This document shows positions 16,800 to 29,982 of a DNA stretch of 64,000 bases, piece by piece (the first letter of the stretch is position 1; every line of letters begins with the position of its first letter). The position numbers were made by a program, and so were the translations under genes. This stretch comes from JARRKC01 sp963723965. GTDB taxonomy: Bacteria > Acidobacteriota > UBA6911 > RPQK01 > JAPXNP01. The stretch is taken from the NCBI GenBank assembly GCA_963723965.1, contig CAVRSV010000010.1:124001-188000 (forward strand), read 5' to 3'. The notes beneath the pieces are model-generated. The model did no database searches and was not told where the DNA came from. It saw only the letters and a program-made list of their open reading frames with translations.

Positions 16800-17010
16800 G
16801 GGGAGATCGAGAGGAGATCGAGACTGTCCCTTTCGGCGGAGGAGATGGAGGAGGAAGATGGAGACTGTCCCTTTCGGGAGGGAGAGGAATTAGGAGAGGA
16901 GATGGAGACTGTCCCTTTCGGGAGGAGATGGGAGGGGAGAAGATGGAGGGGAGATGGAGTCTGTCCCTTTCGGAGAGGAGAAGGAGGCTGTCCCTTTCCG
17001 CGGACAGCCT
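16800..17010. repeat. Cluster of five CTGTCCC elements ending in a hairpin
   Basis: CTGTCCCTTTC cores start near 16824, 16864, 16910, 16961 and 16989. They are embedded in purine-rich GGAGATGGAG spacers repeated every 27-51 bases. At the end, AGGCTGTCC (16985-16993) pairs perfectly with GGACAGCCT (17002-17010). This spacer of about 400 bases before kup holds no gene that I can support. It has the same core and orientation as the cluster at 7.3 kb. Confidence 0.8.
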
Positions 17011-17115
17011 GCTGAGTCCCGGCATGTTAGGCTACGCAGTGGTAGTAGATGCGTTGGGGCTACGTTCTCCGTCTGCCGGTCGCCCGGAGCGGTCCGGTGA
17101 TTCCATACGGAAACC

Positions 17116-19005
17116 ATGGCAAAGCAGAAGAACGATCAGGAGAAAGAAGGCAGAAGGTACCTCGCACTGCTTTCTCTCAGCGCGCTGGGGGTCGTCTACG
17201 GCGACATCGGAACCAGCCCTCTTTATGCGCTACGAGTGTGCTTCCACGGAGACCACGCCCTCGCCCCGGATCCGGCCAACGTTTTGGGCGTTCTCTCACT
17301 GATCTTCTGGTCGCTGATCCTCGTCATCTCCATCAAGTACCTCCTTCTCATCCTGCGCGCCGATAATCACGGAGAAGGGGGTATCCTGGCCCTCATGGAG
17401 CTGGTCCTGCCGGACCGGGGCCGTTCACGCGCCGCAATCCTTGTCATGGGCCTGTTCGGGGCCGCCCTGCTCTACGGGGACGGGACCATCACACCGGCCA
17501 TTTCCGTTCTCAGCGCTATCGAGGGATTGCGCATCGCGACGCCGATCTTCGATCCTTACATCGTACCGATCACCCTGGTCATTCTTTTCATCCTCTTCGT
17601 CTTCCAGAGCAAGGGCACCGGGAATGTCGGACTCCTGTTCGGTCCCGTGATGACCTTGTGGTTCCTCGTGATCGGAGTGACAGGAATACTCAGCATCGCC
17701 TCAGACCCCTCGGTCGTCGCTGCGGTCAGTCCCGGCTATGCTGTCCGGTTCTTCCTCAACCACGGCTCCGGAAGCTTCGTCATACTGGGGGCGGTCTTCC
17801 TGGTCGTGACCGGAGGTGAAGCTCTCTACGCCGATATCGGCCATTTCGGACGCAGGCCGATCCGCCTTTCCTGGTTCGCCGTCGTTCTCCCCTGCCTCGT
17901 CCTCAATTACTTCGGCCAGGGGGCCCTGCTGCTGACAACACCGGCATCCGCAGTCAGCCCCTTCTACCACATGGTTCCGGCCTTCGCGCTCTACCCAATG
18001 GTGGTCCTGGCCACCGCCGCGACGATCATCGCTTCGCAGGCCATCATCTCAGGCGCCTTCTCCCTGACCTTCCAGGCCCTGCAGCTGGGCTACCTTCCCC
18101 GACTCGAGGTACGCCACACTTCCGAGAAGGAACGTGGCCAGGTCTATCTGCCCAAGATCAACTGGCTCCTTTTCCTCGCAACTGCCGCGGTCGTGTTGGG
18201 TTTCCATTCGTCGAACAATCTGGCGGGAGCCTACGGCGTGGCCGTCTCGACAACGATGGTGATCACTTCCCTCCTCGGCTATGTGGCCATGACGAGGGTC
18301 TGGGGATGGAGGAAGGGCATCGCGCTGCTGGTGACCGCACTGCTGCTCGTGATCGATCTGACGTACTTCTCGGCCAACATGTTAAAGATCGTGGACGGCG
18401 GCTGGTACCCCCTCTGCCTGGCAGGGCTGATCTACCTGCTGATGTCGACCTGGATGCACGGTCAGGAAGCGATCTCGCGCGGAATCTCCGACCAGGTCCA
18501 GCCGCTCAAGAGCTTCATCGAGGAGTTCGATCTTCGCACGGTCCGCCGGGTATCGGGGACGGCCATCTTTCTAACCCGCAACCCCTTGTCCACCCCTCCG
18601 GCCTTCGTGCACAACCTCAAGCACAACAAGGTCGTGCATGCACAGGTGTTCTTTCTCTCCATCGGCTTCAAGAACGTCCCCTTCGTCCGGGTGGAAGACC
18701 GACTCAAGATCGAGACACTGCCCAAGGGCTTCCATCGCGTGCTGGTCCGCTACGGCTTCATGGATCGGGCCGACGTGCTGGCCGTCCTTCGGATCCTGAG
18801 GAATCGGGGCTTCGAGATTCCTCTGGGCGACACGACCTTTTTCGTGGGACGGGAGACGCTCGTCGTCCCGGGCTCCCGATTTCTCCTGCGCCGCTGGCGT
18901 CACTTGCTCTACGCGCTGATGGCCCGAAACTCAGAGAGGGCGACGATCTATTTCAACCTGCCGACAGATCGGGTGTTCGAGGTGGGCGAACAGATTCGCC
19001 CGTAG
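17116..19005 (+). CDS. kup: Low-affinity potassium uptake protein Kup
   Basis: A KUP/HAK/KT-family K+/H+ symporter in the inner membrane. The 629-residue length matches E. coli Kup (622). The family signature GVVYGDIGTSPLYA is at about residues 28-41, followed by about twelve transmembrane helices and a soluble C-terminal region from about residue 450. Other conserved patterns are DNHGEGGILAL, YGDGTITPAISVLSA and QALQLGYLPRL. The ribosome site (GGAAA) is weak. The gene stands alone, with the repeat cluster upstream and gltD convergent downstream. I see no c-di-AMP riboswitch-like structure in front of it. Confidence 0.95.
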   Translation: MAKQKNDQEKEGRRYLALLSLSALGVVYGDIGTSPLYALRVCFHGDHALAPDPANVLGVLSLIFWSLILVISIKYLLLILRADNHGEGGILALMELVLPDRGRSRAAILVMGLFGAALLYGDGTITPAISVLSAIEGLRIATPIFDPYIVPITLVILFILFVFQSKGTGNVGLLFGPVMTLWFLVIGVTGILSIASDPSVVAAVSPGYAVRFFLNHGSGSFVILGAVFLVVTGGEALYADIGHFGRRPIRLSWFAVVLPCLVLNYFGQGALLLTTPASAVSPFYHMVPAFALYPMVVLATAATIIASQAIISGAFSLTFQALQLGYLPRLEVRHTSEKERGQVYLPKINWLLFLATAAVVLGFHSSNNLAGAYGVAVSTTMVITSLLGYVAMTRVWGWRKGIALLVTALLLVIDLTYFSANMLKIVDGGWYPLCLAGLIYLLMSTWMHGQEAISRGISDQVQPLKSFIEEFDLRTVRRVSGTAIFLTRNPLSTPPAFVHNLKHNKVVHAQVFFLSIGFKNVPFVRVEDRLKIETLPKGFHRVLVRYGFMDRADVLAVLRILRNRGFEIPLGDTTFFVGRETLVVPGSRFLLRRWRHLLYALMARNSERATIYFNLPTDRVFEVGEQIRP

Positions 19006-19139
19006 GATGCGTGCCCGACCCGTCCGGGGGGGGTGGGAGAATCGACGGTGAGCGGTCACCCCGAAGGCGCAGCCGGAGCGGTTCTGTCTGTTTTGGAGCA
19101 GGGCTGTGTGCCAGAAATCGGACGAACTGGACGTGATTC

Positions 19140-20621
19140 CTACGGGAGCGAAGTGCTCCCCATGAGAAACCGGTCGCACTCACGCGCCGCTTCCCGACCC
19201 TCTCGAATGGCCCATACGATCAGGCTCTGCCCCCGCCGCGCGTCGCCGGCCGAGAAGACACCGGGAACCGATGAGGAGTAGCGCCCGAACTCGGCCCGGA
19301 CATTGGTCCGTCTGTCGGTTTCGACGTCGAGGGCCTCGAGCAGCGCCTGTTCCGGCCCGAGAAAGCCCATGGCCAGCAACACCAATTGCGTCGGAATCGC
19401 TTCGTCCGACCCGGGAATCTCCCGGGGAGTGAGACGGCCTTCCTGCCGCACCCATTCCACGCGAACCACCTGCAATTCGCTGACCCGGCCCGATTCGTCC
19501 CCCAGGAACCGCTTGGTCATGACGGAGAACTGCCTCGGATCCCGACCGAACCTGGCGCTGCATTCCTCCTGTCCGTAGTCGGCCCGGAAGATGCGAGGCC
19601 ATTGCGGCCACGGATTGTCCGGGCTTCGCTCCTCCGGCGGCCTGGGGAGAATCTCGAGTTGCGTCAGGCTGCGACAACCGTGGCGGAGCGCGGTGCCCAC
19701 GCAGTCGGTCCCCGTGTCTCCACCTCCGATGACGACCACGTCCAGATCCTTGGCGGAGATGAAGCGACCGTCCCGATGTCCACTGTCCAATAGACTTCGG
19801 GTGTTGGCGGTCAGGAACTCCATGGCGAAATGGATCCCGGCCAGATCGCGGCCCTCGATCGGCAGATCGCGCGGCCGGGTCGCCCCCGTGCACAAAATGA
19901 CGGCATCAAACTCCTTGCGCAGCCGCTCCGCCGGGAGATCGGAACCCACACTGACGCCGGTCCGAAACTCGACGCCTTCGGCCGCCAACAGATCGACTCG
20001 CCGCTGCACGATCTGTTTGTCGAGCTTCATATTGGGAATCCCGTAGACCAGCAAGCCTCCGACTCGATCCTCCCGCTCGAACACCGTCACGTGATGACCC
20101 ACCCGGTTCAACTGGGCGGCACAGGCCAGGCCGGCGGGACCGGAACCGACCACAGCGACCTTCTTTCCCGTGCGCACGGCTGGAGGCTCGGGCCGGATCC
20201 AGCCCTCTTCGAAGGCCCGGTCGACGATGGCGCACTCCAGGTTCTTGATCGTGACCGGCGCTTCGTTGATGCCCAGGACGCAGGAAGCCTCACAGGGGGC
20301 CGGACAGACCCGACCGGTAAACTCCGGGAAGTTGTTGGTCTTGGCGAGCCGTTCGTAGGCTTCTCTCCACAAGCCGCGATAGACGAGATCGTTCCATTCC
20401 GGAATAAGGTTGTTCACCGGGCAGCCCGTCGACTGACCGTCGATGTCGCCGCCGACATGGCAGAAAGGGGTGCCGCAGTCCATGCAGCGAGCACCCTGCC
20501 GGCGCAACAGATCGTCACCCGGCCAGGAATAGAACTCCTTCCAGTCCCCCAGCCGCTCGGCCGGAGCTCTCGCCGGAGCTGTCTCTTTCCTGTATTCCAG
20601 AAATCCTGTCGTCTTTCCCAT
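19140..20621 (-). CDS. gltD: Glutamate synthase, small (beta) subunit
   Basis: A 493-residue FAD-containing NADPH-oxidising subunit of glutamate synthase. It feeds electrons to GltB for the reaction glutamine + 2-oxoglutarate to two glutamates. The N-terminal cysteine clusters that ligate two 4Fe-4S centres are present (CMDCGTPFCHV with a downstream TGCPVNN, then CPAPCEASC). The FAD loop VVGSGPAGLACA and the NADPH loop VVIGGGDTGTDCVG follow. It lies five bases after the gltB stop, so the two form an operon. Its 3' end converges on kup. Confidence 0.96.
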   Translation of the reverse strand: MGKTTGFLEYRKETAPARAPAERLGDWKEFYSWPGDDLLRRQGARCMDCGTPFCHVGGDIDGQSTGCPVNNLIPEWNDLVYRGLWREAYERLAKTNNFPEFTGRVCPAPCEASCVLGINEAPVTIKNLECAIVDRAFEEGWIRPEPPAVRTGKKVAVVGSGPAGLACAAQLNRVGHHVTVFEREDRVGGLLVYGIPNMKLDKQIVQRRVDLLAAEGVEFRTGVSVGSDLPAERLRKEFDAVILCTGATRPRDLPIEGRDLAGIHFAMEFLTANTRSLLDSGHRDGRFISAKDLDVVVIGGGDTGTDCVGTALRHGCRSLTQLEILPRPPEERSPDNPWPQWPRIFRADYGQEECSARFGRDPRQFSVMTKRFLGDESGRVSELQVVRVEWVRQEGRLTPREIPGSDEAIPTQLVLLAMGFLGPEQALLEALDVETDRRTNVRAEFGRYSSSVPGVFSAGDARRGQSLIVWAIREGREAARECDRFLMGSTSLP

Positions 20622-20626
20622 ACTGT

Positions 20627-25252
<4,626 letters not shown>

Positions 25253-25478
25253 ACTTCTACTTTCTCCAGAAAGAACCCGTGTCCTCCCAAGATACCATGA
25301 CGAATGCAAATGTTTAATTGAAGGACGATAGAGAAAACTCATCGACTCGAACACTATTTTCGATTCCACTCACCGGTCGGCGAAGCCAAGGCAGACGAAG
25401 ACCCCCCACGACCGGGTCGCGCTTCCCGCTCCGGTCGCCATCCGGTCCTCACCCCTGCGGATGCCCCGGGGTCTTACC

Positions 25479-26474
25479 CTACTCGCTGAAGTTCCAGAGC
25501 AATTCGACGGTGACCCCGCCGATCCCATCCGTGTCGATGTAGGCAAATCGCCCCGAGCCGGGCTTTCCCTTTTCGCCCCAACTGCCCGATTGCGAGACGG
25601 CAAAGCCGTGATCCTTGAAGAAAGCAATCGCCTGATCCATGTCCTCGACATTGAAGGCGAAGTGATGGAAGCCCTCTCCATGGCTCTTCAGGGCCTCATA
25701 GTAGACACTCGGACCTTGCAGCGGCTCGATCCACTCGTAAGTGATGTCGCTGTGGCGCTGCCATCCCAGACGCTGGTCGAAAGCACCTGGCTGGCCGCGG
25801 TAGACGAGGTCGCCCAGCGGTCCGTGGGTGATCTCCATCTTCCCGAAACCGAGCTTTTCCCAATAAGCGGAAATCGGCTTGAGGTCACGGGCGATGAAGG
25901 CGTACTGGGAGGGGGTGAGCGCAATCGAGGGCTTGCCGGCCAGCGCCTCGAGAGGCGTCGAGTAGTGCACGAGCGCCAAACCGACCCGTCCTTCTGTGTC
26001 GGTATCCAGGTAGACGACGGTCCGGACGCTTCCGGCGGCCTCGAGAGTCGACTTCTCGAGGGGATCCACGCCCTGATCCGCCATCCGGAAGGCTTCCTCC
26101 TGAAGTGATTCGAGACTGTCGAGGCGATAATTGAGACTCAGGATGCCCGACCCGCGACGTTCGAGGAAATCGGTGTAGAGATTGTTCGCCGAGACCGGTT
26201 CGATCCAGAGAATCTGAAAACCGGCCAGATTGGCTCGGGCCAGCTTCACCTGAACGGTCACCGCACTGCCGTCCGCGGCAACGTTGCGGAGCGAATGAAC
26301 ACCCAGCTCTTCCACCGGAAAGCCGAGGCCACGCCAGCCGTCCAGAACGCCCTCGAGGCTGGGGACGACCCAGTCCACGCTGTCGACATGCCGGTAACAC
26401 TCGGGCACCTGACCGAACGCCGGCGTTCCGGCCACCCACAGACTCACAAGCGCAAGAAAAGTACTGATCCTCAT
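25479..26474 (-). CDS. Secreted protein with two VOC (glyoxalase-fold) domains
   Basis: 331 residues. A signal peptide (MRISTFLALVSLWVAGTPAFG) is followed by two vicinal-oxygen-chelate modules: residues about 28-150 (VDWVVPSLEGVLDGWRGLGF) and 165-325 (AFIARDLKPISAYWEKLGFG, then GEGFHHFAFNVEDMDQAIAF). The second module has the His/Glu pattern (HHFAFNV, VTVELLW) of metal-binding VOC enzymes; the first keeps less. Export makes a classical glyoxalase I role unlikely. The substrate is unknown. GGAGG lies eight bases before the ATG at 26474. It may be the last gene of a short unit with the dehydrogenase 58 bases upstream. Confidence 0.8.
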   Translation of the reverse strand: MRISTFLALVSLWVAGTPAFGQVPECYRHVDSVDWVVPSLEGVLDGWRGLGFPVEELGVHSLRNVAADGSAVTVQVKLARANLAGFQILWIEPVSANNLYTDFLERRGSGILSLNYRLDSLESLQEEAFRMADQGVDPLEKSTLEAAGSVRTVVYLDTDTEGRVGLALVHYSTPLEALAGKPSIALTPSQYAFIARDLKPISAYWEKLGFGKMEITHGPLGDLVYRGQPGAFDQRLGWQRHSDITYEWIEPLQGPSVYYEALKSHGEGFHHFAFNVEDMDQAIAFFKDHGFAVSQSGSWGEKGKPGSGRFAYIDTDGIGGVTVELLWNFSE

Positions 26475-26532
26475 GCAAGATCCTCCGCCCTGAATGCTTC
26501 GCTTCGTTTCGCGATTCCCAACGTTCATGGTC

Positions 26533-27573
26533 CTAGTCCGTGAGTTCCAGGACCACTTTGATGCCGGTGCGACGACTGGCCGCAGCGAAGGCCTCATCAT
26601 ATCGGTTCAGTGGAAATCGATGCGTCACCAGTGAGCGCACGTCCACGAGCCCGCGCTCAACCAGGATGGTGGCACGCTCGTAGGTGTGCTTCATCCGGCG
26701 CACGAGCTTGACGGTGAGCCCCTTACGGCGCGAGACCGACGCGGAAAAGGACACCCGATCGTCGGCCGGAATGCCCACCAGCACGACCCGCGCACCGGGA
26801 CTGGCGGCTGCGATCGCGGCCTCCACGGCCGGGGATTCTCCGGCAGCCTCGAAGACAACGTCGAGGCCCCGTCCACCGGTTGCAGCAAGGACCTCCGCCA
26901 CCTCCTCGCCGCCCCGCGCCTGGATGGCCTCGTCGGCTCCGGATTCTCGGGCCGCCTCCAGCCGGTGCGGAAGCAGATCCGTCGCCACGATCCGCGAGGC
27001 GCCGCTAAGGCGGGCCAACTGGATGATCAGGAGACCGATTGGGCCACAGCCGAACACCCCGACGGTCATGCCGGTCTTCAGATGGGCCAGATCGACGGAG
27101 TGAATCGCCACGCCCAGCGGTTCGAGCATGGCACCGTCGGCCGCACTCAGGGATTCGGGCAACGGAAACAAACACCGCGAAGGCCAGGACATCCACTCCC
27201 TGAGAGCCCCGTCATCCCGATCATGTCCGGCAAAATGGAGATTCGAGCAGAAGTTCGGGTCCCCCCGCAGACAGAATTCACAGGTTCCGCAGGCCGCAGC
27301 CGGATCGACGGCGACCGGCCGCCCCTTCCAGATCCCCGACTCCGCGATCGCCGCGAACTCGTGGCCCAGTACCAGCGGGCGCGTCAGCCTTGCGTCCCCG
27401 ATCCCGGCTTCCTCGAACCAGTGCAGATCGCTGCCACAGATCCCGACGGCCGTGATGCGGAGCAGATCCTCGCCTGCGGATGGGGCGGGCAGGGATCGCC
27501 GCGTCAGGCGCAGATCACCGGTCCCATGGAGTTCGAGGGCCTTCATCGATCGATCGCTGCTTTGAGACGCCAT
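26533..27573 (-). CDS. Zinc-dependent alcohol/polyol dehydrogenase
   Basis: A 346-residue medium-chain dehydrogenase. GHEFAA has the catalytic zinc His-Glu. Four cysteines for the structural zinc are present in CGTCEFCLRGDPNFC. The Rossmann loop is VGVFGCGPIGLLIIQLA, and Asp in ATDLLPHR suggests NAD(H) preference. The best family comparison is sorbitol, threonine or galactitol dehydrogenases. It is divergently arranged from araD with about 100 bases between, so a role in sugar or polyol catabolism, for example arabinitol oxidation, is plausible but is an inference from context. GAGGAGG lies upstream of the ATG at 27573. Confidence 0.88.
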   Translation of the reverse strand: MASQSSDRSMKALELHGTGDLRLTRRSLPAPSAGEDLLRITAVGICGSDLHWFEEAGIGDARLTRPLVLGHEFAAIAESGIWKGRPVAVDPAAACGTCEFCLRGDPNFCSNLHFAGHDRDDGALREWMSWPSRCLFPLPESLSAADGAMLEPLGVAIHSVDLAHLKTGMTVGVFGCGPIGLLIIQLARLSGASRIVATDLLPHRLEAARESGADEAIQARGGEEVAEVLAATGGRGLDVVFEAAGESPAVEAAIAAASPGARVVLVGIPADDRVSFSASVSRRKGLTVKLVRRMKHTYERATILVERGLVDVRSLVTHRFPLNRYDEAFAAASRRTGIKVVLELTD

Positions 27574-27674
27574 TCGCCTGGCCCCTCCTCAGAGCCGGAC
27601 TTGCAGTTCGCGGATTCAACCTTCACTATCTTATCCTCACAGACTCCGGAAAGAACGTGTGAAAGGAAATCCCC

Positions 27675-28400
27675 ATGGCCGAGAGGTTGAAAGAACTTCG
27701 CGAAGAGGTGTTGGAGGCAAATCTCGAACTGGTCCGTCAGGGACTCGTCGTCTCCACGTTCGGAAATGCGAGCGGGATCCTGCGGGACGACGATCTGGTG
27801 GCAATCAAGCCGAGCGGGGTCAGCTACGACCGGTTGCGACCGGTGGATCTGGTGATCACCAACCTGCAGGGGCAGATCATCGAAGGAACGCTTCGCCCTT
27901 CATCGGATCTGGCCACTCATCTCGAGCTGTACCGCTCGTTTCCCGAGATCGGCGGCGTGGTTCACACCCACTCGCGCTTCGCCACAGCCTGGGCCCAGGC
28001 GCATCAGGAGATCCCCTGTTTCGGAACGACTCATGCCGACTACTTTCACGGACCGGTCCCTCTGACCGATCCGATGGCGACAGAGGAAATCGTCGAAGCC
28101 TATGAACTGAACACGGGAAAGGTCATCGCCCGCCGCTTCGCCGATCTCGATCCTCGCCGATTCCCCTCCGTGCTGGTGGCGGGCCACGGACCTTTCTGCT
28201 GGGGCCCTTCCGCGCCCGAGGCGGCCCACACGGCGGTCCTGCTGGAGGAGATCGCACGAATCGCGTACTACACGTGCACCCTCAATTCCGCCGCCCGGCC
28301 GATCGGCCAATCGCTGCTCGACAAGCACTTCCTGCGCAAGCACGGACCGCAGGCGTACTACGGACAATCGGGCGACTCAGACGAGCCTGGCACAACCTAG
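27675..28400 (+). CDS. araD: L-ribulose-5-phosphate 4-epimerase
   Basis: Converts L-ribulose 5-phosphate to D-xylulose 5-phosphate, the last step of L-arabinose catabolism before the pentose phosphate pathway. The 241 residues line up closely with E. coli AraD. The zinc histidines are in GGVVHTHSRFATAWAQ, with a further His in VAGHGPFCWG. The family end LLDKHFLRKHGPQAYYGQ is present and distinguishes AraD from L-fuculose-phosphate aldolases of the same fold. AAAGGAAA precedes the ATG. It converges on araB, and the two stop codons share the bases CTAG. Confidence 0.95.
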   Translation: MAERLKELREEVLEANLELVRQGLVVSTFGNASGILRDDDLVAIKPSGVSYDRLRPVDLVITNLQGQIIEGTLRPSSDLATHLELYRSFPEIGGVVHTHSRFATAWAQAHQEIPCFGTTHADYFHGPVPLTDPMATEEIVEAYELNTGKVIARRFADLDPRRFPSVLVAGHGPFCWGPSAPEAAHTAVLLEEIARIAYYTCTLNSAARPIGQSLLDKHFLRKHGPQAYYGQSGDSDEPGTT

Positions 28401-29968
28401 ACGAGCCCCCGAATGCGGCGCAGTTCGGGCAGCACGTCTCCGATGCCCACCGGCTCCGATGCCTTGGAACCCAGGCCGAAGTAGAGCTTCCGGAACAGGC
28501 CGTGCAAGGAGCCGTAGACCTCCCGAGTGCCCGAATCGGGTTCGATCACCCGATATTCCGGACAGAGTGCCTGCTGCGCCTCCTCGACCGTTCTGAAGGT
28601 GCCGGCAGCCAGGAAGGCGAAGATGGCCGAGCCGAGACTCGTCACCTCCTGTTTGGGTACCAGCACGGGCTTCTGCAGGACATTGGCGTAGACCTGGTTG
28701 AGCACTTCGTTCTTCTGGGGGATGCCGCCGCCGTTGATCACCCGGTTGATGGTCACCCCGTGCTCAGCCATCCGTTCCAGAATGATCCGCGTGTGCAGGG
28801 CCGTCCCCTCGATCGATGCAAACAGCTCATCCTGGGCGTTGTGCGTCAGGTTCCAGCCAAGGGTGACCCCCCCGAGCTCCGCGTTGACCAGCACGGTCCG
28901 GTCGCCGTTGTCCCAGGTGAGCCGGAGCAGACCCGTCTGCCCGGCCCGATAGGATTCCAGACCTTCGGAGAGAGCCCCCACCGAACTGCCGGCACGTCGG
29001 GCCACCGCCTCGAAGATATCCCCCGTCGCCGAGAGCCCCGCTTCGATCCCGAAGAACTCCGGATGGACCGAACCCTTCACGACGCCGCACACTCCGGGGA
29101 TCAGGTCGACCTGGCCGGCGATCGCCATGATGCAGGTCGAAGTCCCGACCACGTTGACCACATCCCCTTCGCGGACCCCGGCGCCGATGGCATCCCAGTG
29201 GGCGTCGAAGGCGCCGACGGGAACGGGGATACCGGCCCGCAGACCGAGCCGGTCGGCCCAAACCGGCGCCAACTGGCCGGCGACATGCTCGGAGGTGGCG
29301 TAGAGCCCCGAGAGCTTCTCGCTGATCCCCTCGAGCAGGGGATCCACCGACGCCAGAAAGTCCTCCGGCGGAAACCCACCCAAAGCGGCGTTCCACAACC
29401 ACTTGTGGCCCATGGCGCAAATGCTCCGGGGGAGCCTGTCCCGGTCGGTGATTCCACACAGTACGGCCGCCACCATGTCACAATGCTCGATGGCGGCGAT
29501 CAACTGACCTCGCTTCTCCGGGTTATGCCGCAGCCAGTGCAGGAGCTTGGCGAAACCCCACTCGGAAGAATAGACGCCCCCGTACCACTGGATCGCCTCG
29601 AGCCCCCACTCGTGCGCCCGCTGCGTGATCAGCGCCGCTTCCTGCTTGGCCCGATGGTCGCACCACAGGTAGTAGTCATCGAGGGGCTGCAGGTTCTCCC
29701 CCAGAGGGAGGACGGTCGAACCGGTGGTATCGATGGCGATGGCCCGGACATCCTCACCCCGGACTCGGGAGTTCTCGACGGCGAGTCGCGTGGCCCGAAC
29801 CAGTGCCTCCATGTGATCTTCGTGTCGCTGGGTGGCATGGTCCGGATCTTCCCGCTTGCGGATCAAGGGGTACTCGGCCGTAGCGGACCCGAGACGCCCT
29901 TTCTCGCTGTCCACGATGGAGACGCGAACACTCAGTGTCCCGAAATCGACACCGGCAACGATAGACAT
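28397..29968 (-). CDS. araB: Ribulokinase (FGGY carbohydrate kinase)
   Basis: A 523-residue FGGY kinase that phosphorylates L-ribulose with ATP. The N-terminal ATP/phosphate loop is VAGVDFGTLSVRVSIVD, typical of AraB-like kinases. The sugar and catalytic regions include PVPVGAFDAHWDAIGAG with the catalytic Asp. The C-terminal signature is NGGGIPQKNEVLNQVYANVL followed by LGSAIFAFLAAG. ATG 29968 follows AAGGAG. It lies 14 bases downstream of the isomerase gene, so the two are co-transcribed. Assignment as ribulokinase rests on the DFGT/AHWDA pattern together with the AraD and isomerase neighbours. Confidence 0.92.
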   Translation of the reverse strand: MSIVAGVDFGTLSVRVSIVDSEKGRLGSATAEYPLIRKREDPDHATQRHEDHMEALVRATRLAVENSRVRGEDVRAIAIDTTGSTVLPLGENLQPLDDYYLWCDHRAKQEAALITQRAHEWGLEAIQWYGGVYSSEWGFAKLLHWLRHNPEKRGQLIAAIEHCDMVAAVLCGITDRDRLPRSICAMGHKWLWNAALGGFPPEDFLASVDPLLEGISEKLSGLYATSEHVAGQLAPVWADRLGLRAGIPVPVGAFDAHWDAIGAGVREGDVVNVVGTSTCIMAIAGQVDLIPGVCGVVKGSVHPEFFGIEAGLSATGDIFEAVARRAGSSVGALSEGLESYRAGQTGLLRLTWDNGDRTVLVNAELGGVTLGWNLTHNAQDELFASIEGTALHTRIILERMAEHGVTINRVINGGGIPQKNEVLNQVYANVLQKPVLVPKQEVTSLGSAIFAFLAAGTFRTVEEAQQALCPEYRVIEPDSGTREVYGSLHGLFRKLYFGLGSKASEPVGIGDVLPELRRIRGLV

Positions 29969-29982
29969 CGGATCTCTCCTTT

